Shown: positions 45,338-55,718, counted from the stretch's first letter. The stretch is 64,000 nucleotides of DNA from Saccharicrinis fermentans DSM 9555 = JCM 21142 (GCF_000517085.1 NZ_KI912107.1:3283980-3347979); one strand, 5' to 3'. The notes: generated by a model not told the origin, from the letters alone. Translations and numbers: made by a program.

Positions 45338-46393
45338 TTAGGTATTCATCTTATTTTCAAAGTCTTTAATCACTTTGTCAAGTTTTTCTCCAAACACCAA
45401 TTTAGCATTATCATATGTCTGGTTACCAAAAAACTCAATATATTTTTCTCTACCAAAATTATCAATCAACTCTTTCACAAATAACCCAGACAATGGATAT
45501 GTCAGTTCCGCTGGATAACCTTTCCAGTCTGTCCAAATGTCCTTAATTGAAACTGATTTGTTATTGTTTTTCAACCAATCTTTTACAATTTTCTCTTTAT
45601 CTTGATTAGTTTGGTCAAAACAAACAGCCGTACCTTCATTTATCAATCCAGTCTTATTAACCATCTTAGTAGAATAGTTTGAAATTATATGTGTCATTTC
45701 ATGTCCTTTTGTTTGCTGAAAATGCGAATGTAAAACACAAAATCTGGGCTTGGCAAATCCTAAATTAGCTCTTAGCAACCTTTTTGCATCATCTCTTGAG
45801 TCCCAAACGAAAAAGTCAATCTTTTTAGGAATTTCACTATCAAAAAAATCATTAATGTTTAGAAACGCTTCCTGTCTTGTTGAGACATATCTTTTAATAT
45901 CATTATCAGTCATGTTCTGAAAGTGGAATCTAAAGTTATCAGTTTCAACAATTTTCCAAGTTTTATAAAATTCATTAAACCCAAAAAGCAGAGCTTGCCC
46001 GTAAGCATTATTAGTGGCATTTTTTGTTGCATTCAGTTTTATACATTGGTTAAGCGAAGATTCAGAATCATTATAATCTTGCACCATAAAATAGCAAGTC
46101 CCAAGATAACTTAGTGCCCATGCTTTTCTCCATGAATTATTTTCGTCCTTAGTTACTACAGTCTCAAGAAAAGTGAGCGCATTTTTAAATTCTCCGATGT
46201 CTGCATATGAACGTCCAATAATTAAATTTAAGTCGATATTATTTGGCTCATTTTCAAGAAATATTTTTGCTTTTTCTATAGCTGATTTATATTTCTGAGA
46301 ATTATATAATTTCCATAAATTGTCAACTTGGGAGTTTTGTCCAAATGCAATTATGCTTATTAGTATTAGAAATGATGTAAAAATTTGTTTCAT
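45338..46393 (-). CDS. Secreted TPR/metallopeptidase cassette protein
   Basis: 351 aa. A signal peptide (1-18, MKQIFTSFLILISIIAFG) is followed by TPR-like repeats (about 25-150; PNNIDLNLIIGRSYADIG). The C-terminal half contains GHEMTHIIS (HExxH zinc-binding, near residue 230) and NEGTAVCFD 25 residues later, the third ligand Glu of a gluzincin-type peptidase. It would act in the periplasm or outside the cell. The leader begins at a GTTAGGC attC box (46435-46441), so this is a complete cassette of about 1.2 kb. Confidence 0.82.
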   Translation of the reverse strand: MKQIFTSFLILISIIAFGQNSQVDNLWKLYNSQKYKSAIEKAKIFLENEPNNIDLNLIIGRSYADIGEFKNALTFLETVVTKDENNSWRKAWALSYLGTCYFMVQDYNDSESSLNQCIKLNATKNATNNAYGQALLFGFNEFYKTWKIVETDNFRFHFQNMTDNDIKRYVSTRQEAFLNINDFFDSEIPKKIDFFVWDSRDDAKRLLRANLGFAKPRFCVLHSHFQQTKGHEMTHIISNYSTKMVNKTGLINEGTAVCFDQTNQDKEKIVKDWLKNNNKSVSIKDIWTDWKGYPAELTYPLSGLFVKELIDNFGREKYIEFFGNQTYDNAKLVFGEKLDKVIKDFENKMNT

Positions 46394-46434
46394 AATATTT
46401 TTGCTTTTATCTGGGTTACGGGTTTTTCTATTTT

Positions 46435-46550
46435 GCCTAACTTATAAGGATTTTATCCTTTGTTCGACCAAGATAAGTAAAAAGTTGAACATTGATAAAT
46501 ATCCAAAATTATGATTGCTAATATTTATTAGTCATGAAGGATAAAATTAC
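46435..46550. other. Remnant attC boundary and junction to the IS91-type element
   Basis: GCCTAAC at 46435-46441 is a perfect attC box (GTTAGGC on the minus strand), the start of the metallopeptidase cassette. The rest of that attC is missing; 46442-46550 is AT-rich with a small palindrome AAGGATTTTATCCTT, then the IS91-type element begins at 46551. Confidence 0.6.
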
Positions 46551-46761
46551 GTTGAACGAAGGCGGCCTAACCTATGCACATTTCATCTAGTTCTTTTTCT
46601 TTGTAAACGCTCTGATCCTAATATTTCTCTGTTATTTATACAACATTCTTTCATCAGCATGTTAATTTCGTTTGGTTTAAGGCATAACAATCCCGTTACA
46701 CCCACATGAACGGTTGTTTTATTTGCATCCATGAAACAAAGAACGTTTTATCTGCTTAATG

Positions 46762-47923
46762 TCATTCTAGTTGGTGCAATATCCTTGTGCGAACCATTAT
46801 GCCTTTATTGCATTTGGGGCATATGCAAGGATCCTTTCCTATTAATGCTCTTAACACTTCATATGAGGTAAGGCCTTCGAGGTTTGACAACCACATATTT
46901 TCACCCACTAGTGCAATTACCTGTTCTCGTTTACCATGTATATGTACCGTTGCAAGTATGCCAACATATCTGATTTTAAAGAATCCGCTAGGTAAGACGT
47001 GATGTATAAAACGCCTCACAAATTCAAGTTGATTTAAGGTCATTTGTTTTTGCTTGCTATTTTGTCTGTAATCTTTATAGGTAAAGCTCACTTGCTTGTC
47101 CGATAAAGATGTTAGCCTATTATTAGATATAGCTACCCGATGGGTGTATCTGCCCAAGTATTGTAATACACTGTTGATACCCCCAAACGCCTTTTTACAG
47201 TATACATTCCATCGTTTACTGTACAGTTCTGATTTCAACATTTGAGCTCCTTCAAACTCCTTAGGTAACCTCAGTTTTTCCTTGATCAGTATTTTTTCGA
47301 GTTGCTTAACTAGTATACCTCTAAACATGCCAGACAATGCCTTTACGGGCACAAAGAACTTCTTGGGCGAAGCAACCCATTCCATACCATCCGTAGACAG
47401 GCCGCCAGCGGGAACCAGCATATGAATATGGGGATGATACATTAATGTTTGCCCCCAGGTATGCAGTACACATAGTGCTCCAACATCAGCACCTAAAAAT
47501 GAAGGATTGCGTCCTGCATTTGTAAAGCTTGGGAGGCAGAACGAAACAGTAAGTCATAACATGCTTGTTGGTTGATGTAAAACAATGGATGTAGCTCCCT
47601 TGGTATGGTAAATACAATATGAAAGTAGCGTCCGGGCATTAATCGACTAGTGAGCTTATTGACCCATTGCTACTGCTTTAAATACTGACACTTGGGGCAA
47701 TGTCTATTGCGACAAGAGTTATAGGACTGTTGACTGTAACTACAGCTGCTGTTATTACAATACGCAATATGACCGCCTGCTTCTGATGTACGGCACCTTG
47801 TTATAGCTTCAATAGCTTTTGTTGTTCTTTGTTCAACCTTAACTTGGTAGCAATATCATCTTGACAGCTCCTCACAACATCGGCCACTTCTATTTTCTGT
47901 TTACTATTTTCGGTGTGACTCAT
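46762..47923 (-). pseudogene. IS91-family (HUH) transposase, several mutations
   Basis: The C-terminal 226 codons are open: HPHIHMLVPAGGLS supplies the HUH metal-binding motif, YLGRYTHRVAISNNRL the catalytic tyrosine region, and the end carries a CPKCNKG zinc motif. Upstream, the frame from ATG 47923 (MSHTENSKQKIEVADVV) is broken by a frameshift near 47808, a TAG where QQ is expected near 47670 (CPKCQYLKQ then QWVNKL), and another frameshift near 47510. The gene is inactive. Confidence 0.88.
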
Positions 47924-48767
47924 GGCTGTGCCTGTTTTATTGGAATTAACAAATTGGGAACTTCGCCAAGGTAAGGGTGAGCCAAATGAAGATAACCTGA
48001 GGTTGTTTTTAGTGAACTGTGTCCCATCAGTAACTGCAACCGTTTCAAATTGATACCTCTTTCAAGCATATGAGTAGCAAAACAATGTCGTAACACATGA
48101 GGCGATACGCCTTTATTTATACCTACTGATAAGGCAGCACGTGATACTATCTTACGAAAACTTGTTGCGGAATATTTCTTCCCTTTTTTAAAGCCCTACA
48201 AAAAGATACTTCGAAGGACGATACTGTTTAAAATAAATTCTGAGTTGTTCTAATATATCCTCTGGAAGTGGTACTTCTCGGCTTTTATTACCCTTGCCCT
48301 TTATGCGTACAACCAAACGTGCCGAATCTATTTGCTCAGGCAACAAACTTAGAGCTTCTTCGCACCGCATGCCCGTTGCATAAGTCAACATCATTAATGT
48401 ACGATGTTTGACATTATATGAACTTGTCACCAAACGATAGGCATCTGACTGAGACAAAACCGTGGGTAGTTTCTTCGCTACTCTTGGACGCTTTATCTTA
48501 ATGCCATCCCACTTGTTCCCAAGTATATCCACCCAAAATATTTTCCAGGCACTAATCATTTGGTTGATGGTACTGTTCGAAAGCTTTTTTCTTGAAGAAG
48601 ATAATAGCAGAAATCTTTTACTTCCTGATGACTAAGTGTTGACGGAGACCTCCTGTAATACTTTGCCAAAATCGAGAGCATAGATACATAAGTATCTACA
48701 GTTCTCTCACTGTAACCGCGTAAGCGCATTTCTTGAATGACCTGCGCGCGTAATGTTTTTTTTTCAT
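47920..48767 (-). pseudogene. Tyrosine recombinase of the IS91-type element, three frameshifts
   Basis: XerC-like integrase in pieces. The N-terminus (LRAQVIQEMRLRGYSERTVD) is displaced by an extra A in a poly-A run after ATG 48767. A shift near 48595 precedes the core INQMISAWKIFWVDILGNKW, YATGMRCEEALSLLPEQI and IKGKGNKSREVPLP. Another shift near 48195 precedes the C-terminus (VSPHVLRHCFATHMLERG, LLMGHSSLKTTSGYLH). Its TGA overlaps the ATG of the transposase gene. Confidence 0.88.
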
Positions 48768-48895
48768 CTTATAAAGTATTAATGAATAATACTTTAAGTT
48801 ACCACTTTTCTAATTAGCGACGAAGGAGCTTTCGTTCAACATATGTATAAATGCATATTGTGTTTATATATATTATGTCGATATTTATTTAATTA

Positions 48896-49177
48896 TCAGT
48901 TATTGAATTGTTTACATTCTGCAATTTGGTCTAAAGGGCTTTTTATATTTGCAAGAGATCGTTTGCTTACGTGTGTGTAAATTTCTGTTGTGGTACTCGA
49001 TACATGACCTAAAAACGTTTGAATGTATCTAAGGTCGACACCATGTTCTAATAAATGAGTTGCAAATGAGTGGCGTAGCATATGTGGAGTCACCTTTTTG
49101 TTTATTCCTATTTTTACAACATCCATCTTCCGGTGTTGTGCTAAAGAGAGGATTATTTTGGGCTTTACAGGCATCAA
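48896..49177 (-). pseudogene. Tyrosine recombinase C-terminal remnant, copy 2
   Basis: About 90 codons: [25 protein letters not shown] and [20 protein letters not shown] carry the HxxR, LGH and catalytic Tyr motifs of XerC/D-like recombinases. The N-terminal two thirds are missing. This copy keeps the frame that copy 1 lost. Confidence 0.85.
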
Positions 49178-49357
49178 ATCATGTTTTTATATATACAAAT
49201 ATATAAAATCTGTTTATATGCAAGTGTTTGTAAATTCTATTTTTGTGGGGTGATGAAGTTAATCTCTGTCGTCAATTTGGAAAAAACGGTCTATACCCAC
49301 CCTGTGAAAACGGCCATACCCGTTCACTTTTTAAATCAGCTATGAATTTACAAAAAA

Positions 49358-49612
49358 TTATTCATTCTGTTGTTTATGCCTTGTTTCTCCTTTAAGATCA
49401 AAGCGGTATGCGGTATGTACGATTCTACCCATAATGGCATCGGCAGCCGCAGTGTTCGACAACATTACATCATACCAGTCTGCAACCTTTAACTGGCGCA
49501 TGATAATAGTGGACTTTCTTGCGTGTCGGTCTTCAATAAGCTCCATAAATTCCAGTAACTGTTGGCCATCCATTTTTCTTACAGCAAAATCATCAATGAT
49601 GAGCAGATCCAT
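49358..49612 (-). pseudogene. IstB C-terminal remnant, copy 2
   Basis: 84 residues starting at Walker B (MDLLIIDDFAVRKMDGQQLL) and ending FDLKGETRHKQQNE; the Walker A half is missing. It is about 95 percent like the remnant at 38918-39160 by eye. Confidence 0.85.
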
Positions 49613-49773
49613 TGGCTCATTCGTTTAGGTTTTCCTGCCATAATCGGCATCAGTTAGTAGTTATGACTCCAAAAAGTAGAACATAGAAGTTCTCAGTTAT
49701 AAAATTCTATATTTAAGATTTTTCTATTAATAGTTATCTTTCATTTGAATATTAAACTATCAATAAAACGACC

Positions 49774-49970
49774 GCAGGGCAGGCCAGAACAATAGCCCCG
49801 GGGCCGGCGTTGGCGAGAGAGCTTCAAGGGCGCACTCGAGGTGGTAGTGTGGCTGGCCTAGCGCGAAAGAAGAGTGTGCAGGATGGAATTGGAGCTCGGT
49901 GCGGATTGATAGCGATCTATTGTTCTAGACTTTTTTGGTCCTTTTTGTGGCAATGACAAAAAGGACATGA
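49774..49970. repeat. GC-rich structured repeat, full copy 3
   Basis: Same unit as at 39321-39517, with AGAACAATAG/CTATTGTTCT ends and the GTCCTTTTTGT hairpin. A partial unit follows at 50029-50090. Confidence 0.75.
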
Positions 49971-50245
49971 CGATAATTTTCAATCAATGAGTGATTCTCA
50001 TTTGAAAGCTCAACTATCAGGTTAACGAGCGCAGGGTTGGCCAGAACAATAGCGCCGGGGCCGGCGTTGGCGAGAAGCTTGAGGGTGGCGAGTTGTTGGA
50101 GTTGTTATAGTTGGCGAGTTGGTAAAGTTGTTAGATAGTTAGGTCGTTAGGATGGCGAGTTGGTAAAGTCATGGAGTTGTTGAGTTGTGTTTTTCATTTA
50201 ATCGACATCTTCCATTTGCATAAGAAACTATCAGTTAGTGTATTG

Positions 50246-50490
50246 CAGCGTTGGCCAGAACAATAGCGCCGGGGCCGGCGTTGGCGAGAAGCTTCCTTGG
50301 GCGCACTTGAGGTGGTAGTGCTGTTGGCCTAGCGCGAAGGAAGTGTGCGCCGGACGGAAAGGGAAGTTGATGCAGGGCAGGTAGTGATCTATTGTTCTAG
50401 ACCTTTTTGGTCCTTTTTATGGCAATGATAATAACGAAGTTATCATGAGGACCTTTAAAAATATACCTTTCCGAGTAAAAAGGACATTAA
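50246..50490. repeat. GC-rich structured repeat, diverged copy 4
   Basis: The first 45 bp and the end are conserved, but the middle differs. CTTCC..GGGCGCACTT and GGAAGTGTGCGCC now form a clear compensating stem, and the terminal hairpin has grown by an inserted AACGAAGTT-type palindrome (50430-50450). Sequence change with preserved pairing supports a selected structure. Confidence 0.65.
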
Positions 50491-50545
50491 CGCAAGTTTC
50501 AAAAGCAAAGAAAAATATCATATAAATTAGAAACATTGCTCTCAA

Positions 50546-50674
50546 TTAGATAACGGAAGTACCAATGCTGCAGCAGAATCTTTCAATGCAAAAGTAAAGG
50601 ATTTCAGAATGCAATTCAGAGGTGTTGTTGATGTAAAATTCTTCTTATTCAGATTAACAAAAATATTTGCATGA
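50546..50674 (+). pseudogene. ISL3-type transposase C-terminal remnant
   Basis: About 42 codons reading STNAAAESFNAKVKDFRMQF then VVDVKFFLFRLTKIFA and TGA. The NA-AESFNAK-K pattern is the conserved C-terminus of ISL3/IS204-type transposases in Bacteroidota. Nothing else of the IS is present. Confidence 0.75.
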
Positions 50675-50725
50675 CAACTATAAACAACATTTACACCCAA
50701 CTTTTGGCACTGACCCATTGTAACC

Positions 50726-52478
50726 AATGAACAAGGAAAACCACTATCAGGTGCTAATGTTGCTATTAACGGCACTAATCATGGAACGGCAACAGATGAA
50801 CAAGGTCACTTTCAAATTACCAATATAACCAAAGGCTCGCACACATTTGTAGCTTCTTATATTGGTTATCTAAATGTTTCAAAGCAAGTTTTTGTTGATG
50901 CGAAAAAAGTAGTTGATTTTTCACTTCAAAAAAACCAATCCGAGTTGCAAGAGATTGATGTACAAGAGGAAAGCATTCATCCTACAGAAGAGTCTTTGAA
51001 AGTTATGGCGCCCTTAAAAGACATTCCTATTACTACTTCAACCGTTACCAGATCTTTACTTGACCAACGTCAGGTTTGGAATTTAAACGAAGCCGTAAAA
51101 TACACAACAGGTATTTCTCCAAGTCTTAATTACGGAGGATTTCAAACTTTTACTATGAGGGGATTTCGAGGTCCGGTAATAATGGTGGATGGTGCCAGGG
51201 ATGAGCGTATGAACCTCTCGAACAGTGCACCTGTTACTTCGTTAGCTTCGGTTGAAAAGATAGAATATTTAAAGGGACCCGCAGCCATATTATACGGACA
51301 CTCTGCTGTTGGAGGTATTTTAAATATTGTACGCAAAAAGCCTACAGAAGCTTTTACGGCTAATATGACAGCTACATACGGTAGCTGGAATACCAAGGAA
51401 GTTAATGCTGGTGCAGGTGGAGCAATTAATAGCAAGCGATAAGCAACTATATGCCCAAGGAGATTTTCCGAAAGGTTATAATCGTGAGCAACGATACAAC
51501 GATCCTGCTGATTTCTTAGATCATGAAAACTATAACCTTTCAGCTCGCTATATTCATAACTTCTCCCCCACTTCTAAACTGAAATTTCAGGCGGATTATG
51601 CTCATGATATCATAGATTACTTTTCAACAGAGTACTTGCCATTTCTAACAAGCGACGATCCCATTTATGATACTTATTATTTAAGTGGAAATAGTAGAAA
51701 ATATATCTGTCTTGACTCATTACAAAGAGAATTTCCTCTAAGGTTTTCGCATCATACAAATACTTATCAAAACTATCTTGATTATAGTTTTCAGGTAAAT
51801 ACCGGTTCCGTTGAGCACAAAATTTTAGCAGGGTATTATTTAATTAATATTGATAGAACTACATATAAAGGATACAATGTTGGAGAAGATGTAAATGGAG
51901 ACGGACTGTTTGCCAATATTGCTTATGAAAACCCAATATTAAATCAGGGCGATTTACAAACAAAATTTTCCGCTGCTAGTATTTACAACGAGTTATTAAA
52001 TAGTTTTTACGCTCAGGATCTTTTAAATATCAGCAATAAGCTAAAAGGTTTAGTGGGTATTCGTGCGGATATTTATCATATGACTTATCAATCCGCTTCT
52101 GTAGATGAAAGTACCCATACCTATGACCATAGCGCCAAAACAAAGCAAAACGAATTCGCCTTAACATACAGGGCAGGGCTTGTATATCAGCCAATTGACG
52201 ATTTATCTTTATATTCTTCTTATGCTAGCTATTTTCGACCAAACAGAACGTCATACAATCCAAATTATATTTATGTAGATAGAGATGGGAATACATTTAA
52301 ACCCGAAGATGGCGAGCCTTTCTTTGAACCAGAATCTGGATATCAATTGGAAGGTGGGTTAAAGTATAACTACAATTCTAAACTTCAATTAAATGCCAGT
52401 GTTTTTTATATACAAAAAAACGATATTGTTGAAAGCTTAGGAAAAACAGAAGATGGTACAAATGGCATCATATTTTAG
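50726..52478 (+). pseudogene. TonB-dependent receptor, truncated and internally deleted
   Basis: Starts inside a carboxypeptidase-like regulatory domain (NEQGKPLSGANVAINGT), followed by the plug domain (LNEAVKYTTGISPSLNYGG, FTMRGFRG, KIEYLKGPAAILYG) and part of the beta-barrel. The signal sequence is missing. At about 51425-51435 the frame changes and barrel strands are missing between AGGAINSK and SDKQLYAQGDFPKGY, i.e. a deletion. The barrel stops at KTEDGTNG near 52470, where the PepSY gene fragment is joined. The sequence is siderophore-receptor-like (iron uptake). Confidence 0.87.
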
Positions 52479-53194
52479 GATTTATCTTTGGGTTATTTGT
52501 CTTTACCTTTACATTTAGTGGTTTAATGTCTCTGGCAAACATTCCGGAATGGATGATACCTGTAAATGATAAAACTGATTATCGCAATATGCTATTCTCA
52601 GAGTCGGTGGATATTGATGCCTTTCAATTACCTCTGAAAAAAGCGCTGCAGGAAGAAAACCTAAAGAATGCAAAAAATATAGTTTGGAAAAAGTTCGCTG
52701 GTCAACCCTATTACCTTATTTATTCCGAAGACTTATATAATCCACAGATTGTAAACGCTCATCTATCGGATTCTGTCGGTTTTAAAAAGTTCACAAAGGA
52801 CGAAGTAATAATCTTTTTAAGCAAAGACTTAAACATTCCTGTATTAGAAACTCAATGGCTTACTACATCGGATGAATACTTTAAGTATAAAAACAAGAAC
52901 TACAATTCCATTTTAAAAGTTAGCTTAAACAATACGGATAACACTATTTTATATCTTGATTTAAATAATCTGAAACTATTAAAAGTATCCAATAAAAACA
53001 CTCGCCTGCGCAGATGGCTATACAAAGGGCTTCACTCCTTCGATTTTTCTTTTTTCGAAAAATACAGATGGCTAAGAGAAACATGGCTGATTCTCCTGAG
53101 TATTGGAGGGACCATTATTAGTTTAACCAGTTTAATTTTAGGTTATAGGTATTTTGACCGTAAAAAGAGCAAGTATTTACGAAAACGATTTTGA
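52475..53194 (+). pseudogene. PepSY-domain membrane protein, C-terminal part
   Basis: Joined directly to the broken receptor. LGFIFGLFVFTFTFSGLMSL is a membrane helix of PepSY_TM proteins, followed by MIPVNDKTDYRNM, a PepSY-like domain (VIIFLSKDLNIPVLETQW) and a final membrane helix (WLILLSIGGTIISLTSLIL). The N-terminal helices are missing. PepSY membrane proteins next to siderophore receptors are thought to reduce ferric siderophores. From the ATG at 52526 the last 222 aa could still be expressed. Confidence 0.8.
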
Positions 53195-53209
53195 GGTCAT
53201 TTATCATGA

Positions 53210-53550
53210 ATCTATACTTGCTTTCGTTGTGATTTGCCCATGCGCTTGATATTCCAGATTGCTGCTGGTTACGAAGATTGTAACGATTGTAATGATTTGC
53301 GTAGCGACATGGTTTTTAAGGCGTGTGCCGACCGGCTACCCCAAAGTGGTACATATTGGCTTCACAACCTACCATGAGCAGATTGGAAAACACCGTAACA
53401 AACTAGGATTTGTATCGCATAGGAGAAGCATTGCTGGATTCATTTATGACTTCTTATGCAAGCTTTCCCAGAATAATTATTATCGATTGCGACGACACCA
53501 ATAACAATACGTGCGGACAACAGGCGTCAAAGTGCATATTTTTTTGTGAA
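53210..53550 (+). pseudogene. IS1380-type transposase fragment, frameshifted
   Basis: In shifting frames: FQIAAGYEDCNDCNDLRSDM, then RLENTVTN-like residues, DLYRIGEALLDSFMTSYA and IIIDCDDTNNNTCGQQ. These are consecutive N-terminal parts of IS1380 transposases including the DDT motif. The remainder of the IS is absent. Confidence 0.78.
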
Positions 53551-53655
53551 AAATATTTTTACCCAGCCTTGGATTATACTGATTCCCAATAAAACTCTCA
53601 ACTTACCGAATTAATGATGACAAAACAGACTCATATAAAATTCAAGTTTAAATAT

Positions 53656-53663
53656 TAACTTTG
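53656..53663 (+). promoter_or_regulatory. Bacteroidota -7 box upstream of the B3/B4-domain gene
   Basis: TAACTTTG matches TAnnTTTG and lies 24 bp before the ATG at 53687. No clear -33 TTG is visible at the proper distance. Confidence 0.55.
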
Positions 53664-53686
53664 CACATCAATAAAAATCAGAATAA

Positions 53687-54346
53687 ATGCCTGCGATCAA
53701 CATAGAAGCCAAAATTAAAGACATACTACCCCATATAAAACTGGGATGTATCGAGGCGTCGGTAGATGTACACCCAAGCTCTCCTGAACAAAGCAAATGG
53801 ATCCATCAACAGCTGGAAAAGATAAAAATAAGCCTTAGCCCGGAATCGATCAGACAAACAACAACGGTAAAAGCCACAAAAGATGCTTACAGAGCATTGG
53901 GCAAAGACCCTAACCGCTATCGTCCGGCTGCAGAAGCACTTATGCGCAGAATTGCCAACGGCAAAGATCTTTATCAAATATCCAACGTGGTAGATGTACT
54001 AAACTACATCTCTATCAAAACAGGCTTTTCCATTTGCGGATACGATGCACAATTGATTAGCGAGGATATCACCTTGGGAATAGGAGCCGAAGGAGAACCA
54101 TACGAAGGTATTGGTCGCGGCACTGTCAACATAGACTCATTACCTGTTTTTAGAGATAATCAGGGCGCTTTCGGAACTCCTACAAGCGACTCCACTCGCA
54201 CCATGATCACTGACAAAACGAGAGATATACTATACATATTCATAAGCTTTAACCATAACAACGAATTGGAACAAGCCATCAGCGAGACAGCAGATCTACT
54301 TCAAAAATATGCAATGGCAAGCCATATAAAAACATACTATATTTAA
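53687..54346 (+). CDS. B3/B4 tRNA-binding-domain protein
   Basis: 219 aa, corresponding to a free-standing B3/B4 domain as in the phenylalanyl-tRNA synthetase beta chain: KATKDAYRALGKDPNRYRPA near 63-82, VVDVLNYISIKTGFSICGYD near 102-121, and GRGTVNIDSLPVFRD. Such proteins are proposed to edit or bind aminoacyl-tRNA or free amino acids. It is the first gene after the IS graveyard, 39 bp upstream of the hydrolase at 54386, and probably starts that operon. Confidence 0.85.
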   Translation: MPAINIEAKIKDILPHIKLGCIEASVDVHPSSPEQSKWIHQQLEKIKISLSPESIRQTTTVKATKDAYRALGKDPNRYRPAAEALMRRIANGKDLYQISNVVDVLNYISIKTGFSICGYDAQLISEDITLGIGAEGEPYEGIGRGTVNIDSLPVFRDNQGAFGTPTSDSTRTMITDKTRDILYIFISFNHNNELEQAISETADLLQKYAMASHIKTYYI

Positions 54347-54385
54347 TAGATTGATATTATTATTTCATTTAAAAATGCAAAAAAG

Positions 54386-55153
54386 ATGATTGAAATTTGT
54401 GCGTTGGCTTCAGGAAGTAACGGTAACTGTTATTACATAGGGAGTGACGAAGAAGCCATCATTATAGATGCAGGGATAAGCCGACGCAAGATAATGGAAC
54501 GGATGAAGTCCAGAGGTATCGACCCCACTAAGTTAAAAGCGGGCTTTATCACACATGAACACCAGGATCATTACCGTGGAGCCAAGATTTTAAGTAAAAA
54601 AGAAGAGATCCCCTTTTACATTTCGGAACAAACATTAAACCGCAGTCATTACACCATGCGTCCACCCCACATCAAGACATTTAGTCCGGGTGATACCATG
54701 CAAATTGGTCCTTTTACGGTTCATTCTTTTTCCAAGAACCACGATGCGGCCGACCCATGTAGCTTTAGAGTACAAATCAACGAGCTTAACATAGGTATTT
54801 TTACAGATATTGGTGAGGCTTGCGAAAATGTCAAGTCCCACTTAAGCCAATGCGACTTTCTTTTTCTGGAAGCAAACTATGACGAGGACATGCTAGAAAA
54901 CGGAAAATACCCCGCTTATCTAAAGCAAAGGGTTGCCGGCAATCAAGGTCACCTATCCAATAAACAGGCCGTTGAACTGATAGAAAATCACGCCTCAAAA
55001 AAACTAAAGACCATTTACTTATCCCATATATCCGAAGACAACAACCGAGGAGATATTGCGATGGAGGCCTTTGAACACTTGGCTGACAAATATGACATCA
55101 ACCTAACATCAAGATATGATGCAGCTGAACTAGTAACACTTCAGGACGAATAA
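54386..55153 (+). CDS. Metallo-beta-lactamase-fold hydrolase (YycJ/WalJ-like)
   Basis: 255 aa. The N-terminus ICALASGSNGNCYYIG is the YycJ-like signature; metal ligands appear as THEHQDHYRG (HxHxDH, near residue 56) and KNHDAADP (near 118). The length is typical. Family members are proposed to act in DNA or RNA phosphodiester cleavage. It is followed by the cysteine hydrolase gene after 19 bp. Confidence 0.9.
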   Translation: MIEICALASGSNGNCYYIGSDEEAIIIDAGISRRKIMERMKSRGIDPTKLKAGFITHEHQDHYRGAKILSKKEEIPFYISEQTLNRSHYTMRPPHIKTFSPGDTMQIGPFTVHSFSKNHDAADPCSFRVQINELNIGIFTDIGEACENVKSHLSQCDFLFLEANYDEDMLENGKYPAYLKQRVAGNQGHLSNKQAVELIENHASKKLKTIYLSHISEDNNRGDIAMEAFEHLADKYDINLTSRYDAAELVTLQDE

Positions 55154-55172
55154 AATTTAAAACGATAATACA

Positions 55173-55718
55173 ATGAGAATTCTAAAAGACGAAGCAATTG
55201 CAATAGCAGTAGACATTCAGGAAAGACTGTTTCCTCACATCCATGAGCACGAACAACTCAACAAAAACACTGAGATTTTAGTGGATGGACTAAAAGCCTT
55301 AGGCATTCCTATGATGGTGACAGAGCAATATAAAAAAGGCTTAGGAGATACCATCGAAAACATCAAAGCAAAAGTAGAAGATTGCCCTACTTTTGAAAAG
55401 ACTGCTTTTAGCTGCTGCGATGACGCCTCCTTCATGCATAAAATGGAAGAAGGCAGTCATAAAAGGTATGTAATTTTATTTGGTATAGAAGCCCACATCT
55501 GCCTGTTACAAACAGCGATCGATTTAAAAGAAAGAGGATTTCAACCAGTCATCATTGAAGATTGTGTCGGATCCAGAAACCCAGAAAACAAAAGAATAGC
55601 TATTAGTCGTATGTTACAAGAAGGCGTACTGGTAAGCAGCTATGAATCGATTCTTTTTGAGCTATGTCGTCATGCAGGTAGCGATACCTTTAAGGCTATC
55701 TCTAAATTAGTAAAATAA
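55173..55718 (+). CDS. Isochorismatase-family cysteine hydrolase
   Basis: 181 aa. The family triad is visible: Asp in AIAVDIQERLFP (near 14), Lys in EQYKKGLG (near 54), Cys in IEAHICLLQTAIDL (near 108). It resembles YcaC-like hydrolases with an unassigned amide substrate. It is likely cotranscribed with 54386. Confidence 0.9.
   Translation: MRILKDEAIAIAVDIQERLFPHIHEHEQLNKNTEILVDGLKALGIPMMVTEQYKKGLGDTIENIKAKVEDCPTFEKTAFSCCDDASFMHKMEEGSHKRYVILFGIEAHICLLQTAIDLKERGFQPVIIEDCVGSRNPENKRIAISRMLQEGVLVSSYESILFELCRHAGSDTFKAISKLVK

Larger units (their letters stand above)
46551..48840 (-). mobile_element. IS91-type element with its own tyrosine recombinase, degraded
   Basis: Short inverted ends GTTGAACGAA at 46551-46560 and TTCGTTCAAC at 48831-48840 bracket two overlapping genes on the minus strand, a tyrosine recombinase followed by an IS91-like transposase (ATGA overlap). 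This recombinase/IS91 pair is a known Bacteroidota arrangement. Both genes carry multiple frameshifts. Confidence 0.75.
48840..50252. repeat. Segmental duplication, copy 2 (other copy 38385-39750)
   Basis: Contains the same order as copy 1: recombinase remnant, IstB remnant, structured GC-rich repeat, partial repeat, GTTG-rich stretch. It differs by single bases and small indels, including an extra about 45 bp of GTTAG/GTTGG-rich sequence near 50127-50170. Confidence 0.85.

Noticed and set aside
53259-53592. Two short open frames after the PepSY fragment as real genes
   Set aside because: Their translations are pieces of one IS1380 transposase in different frames.
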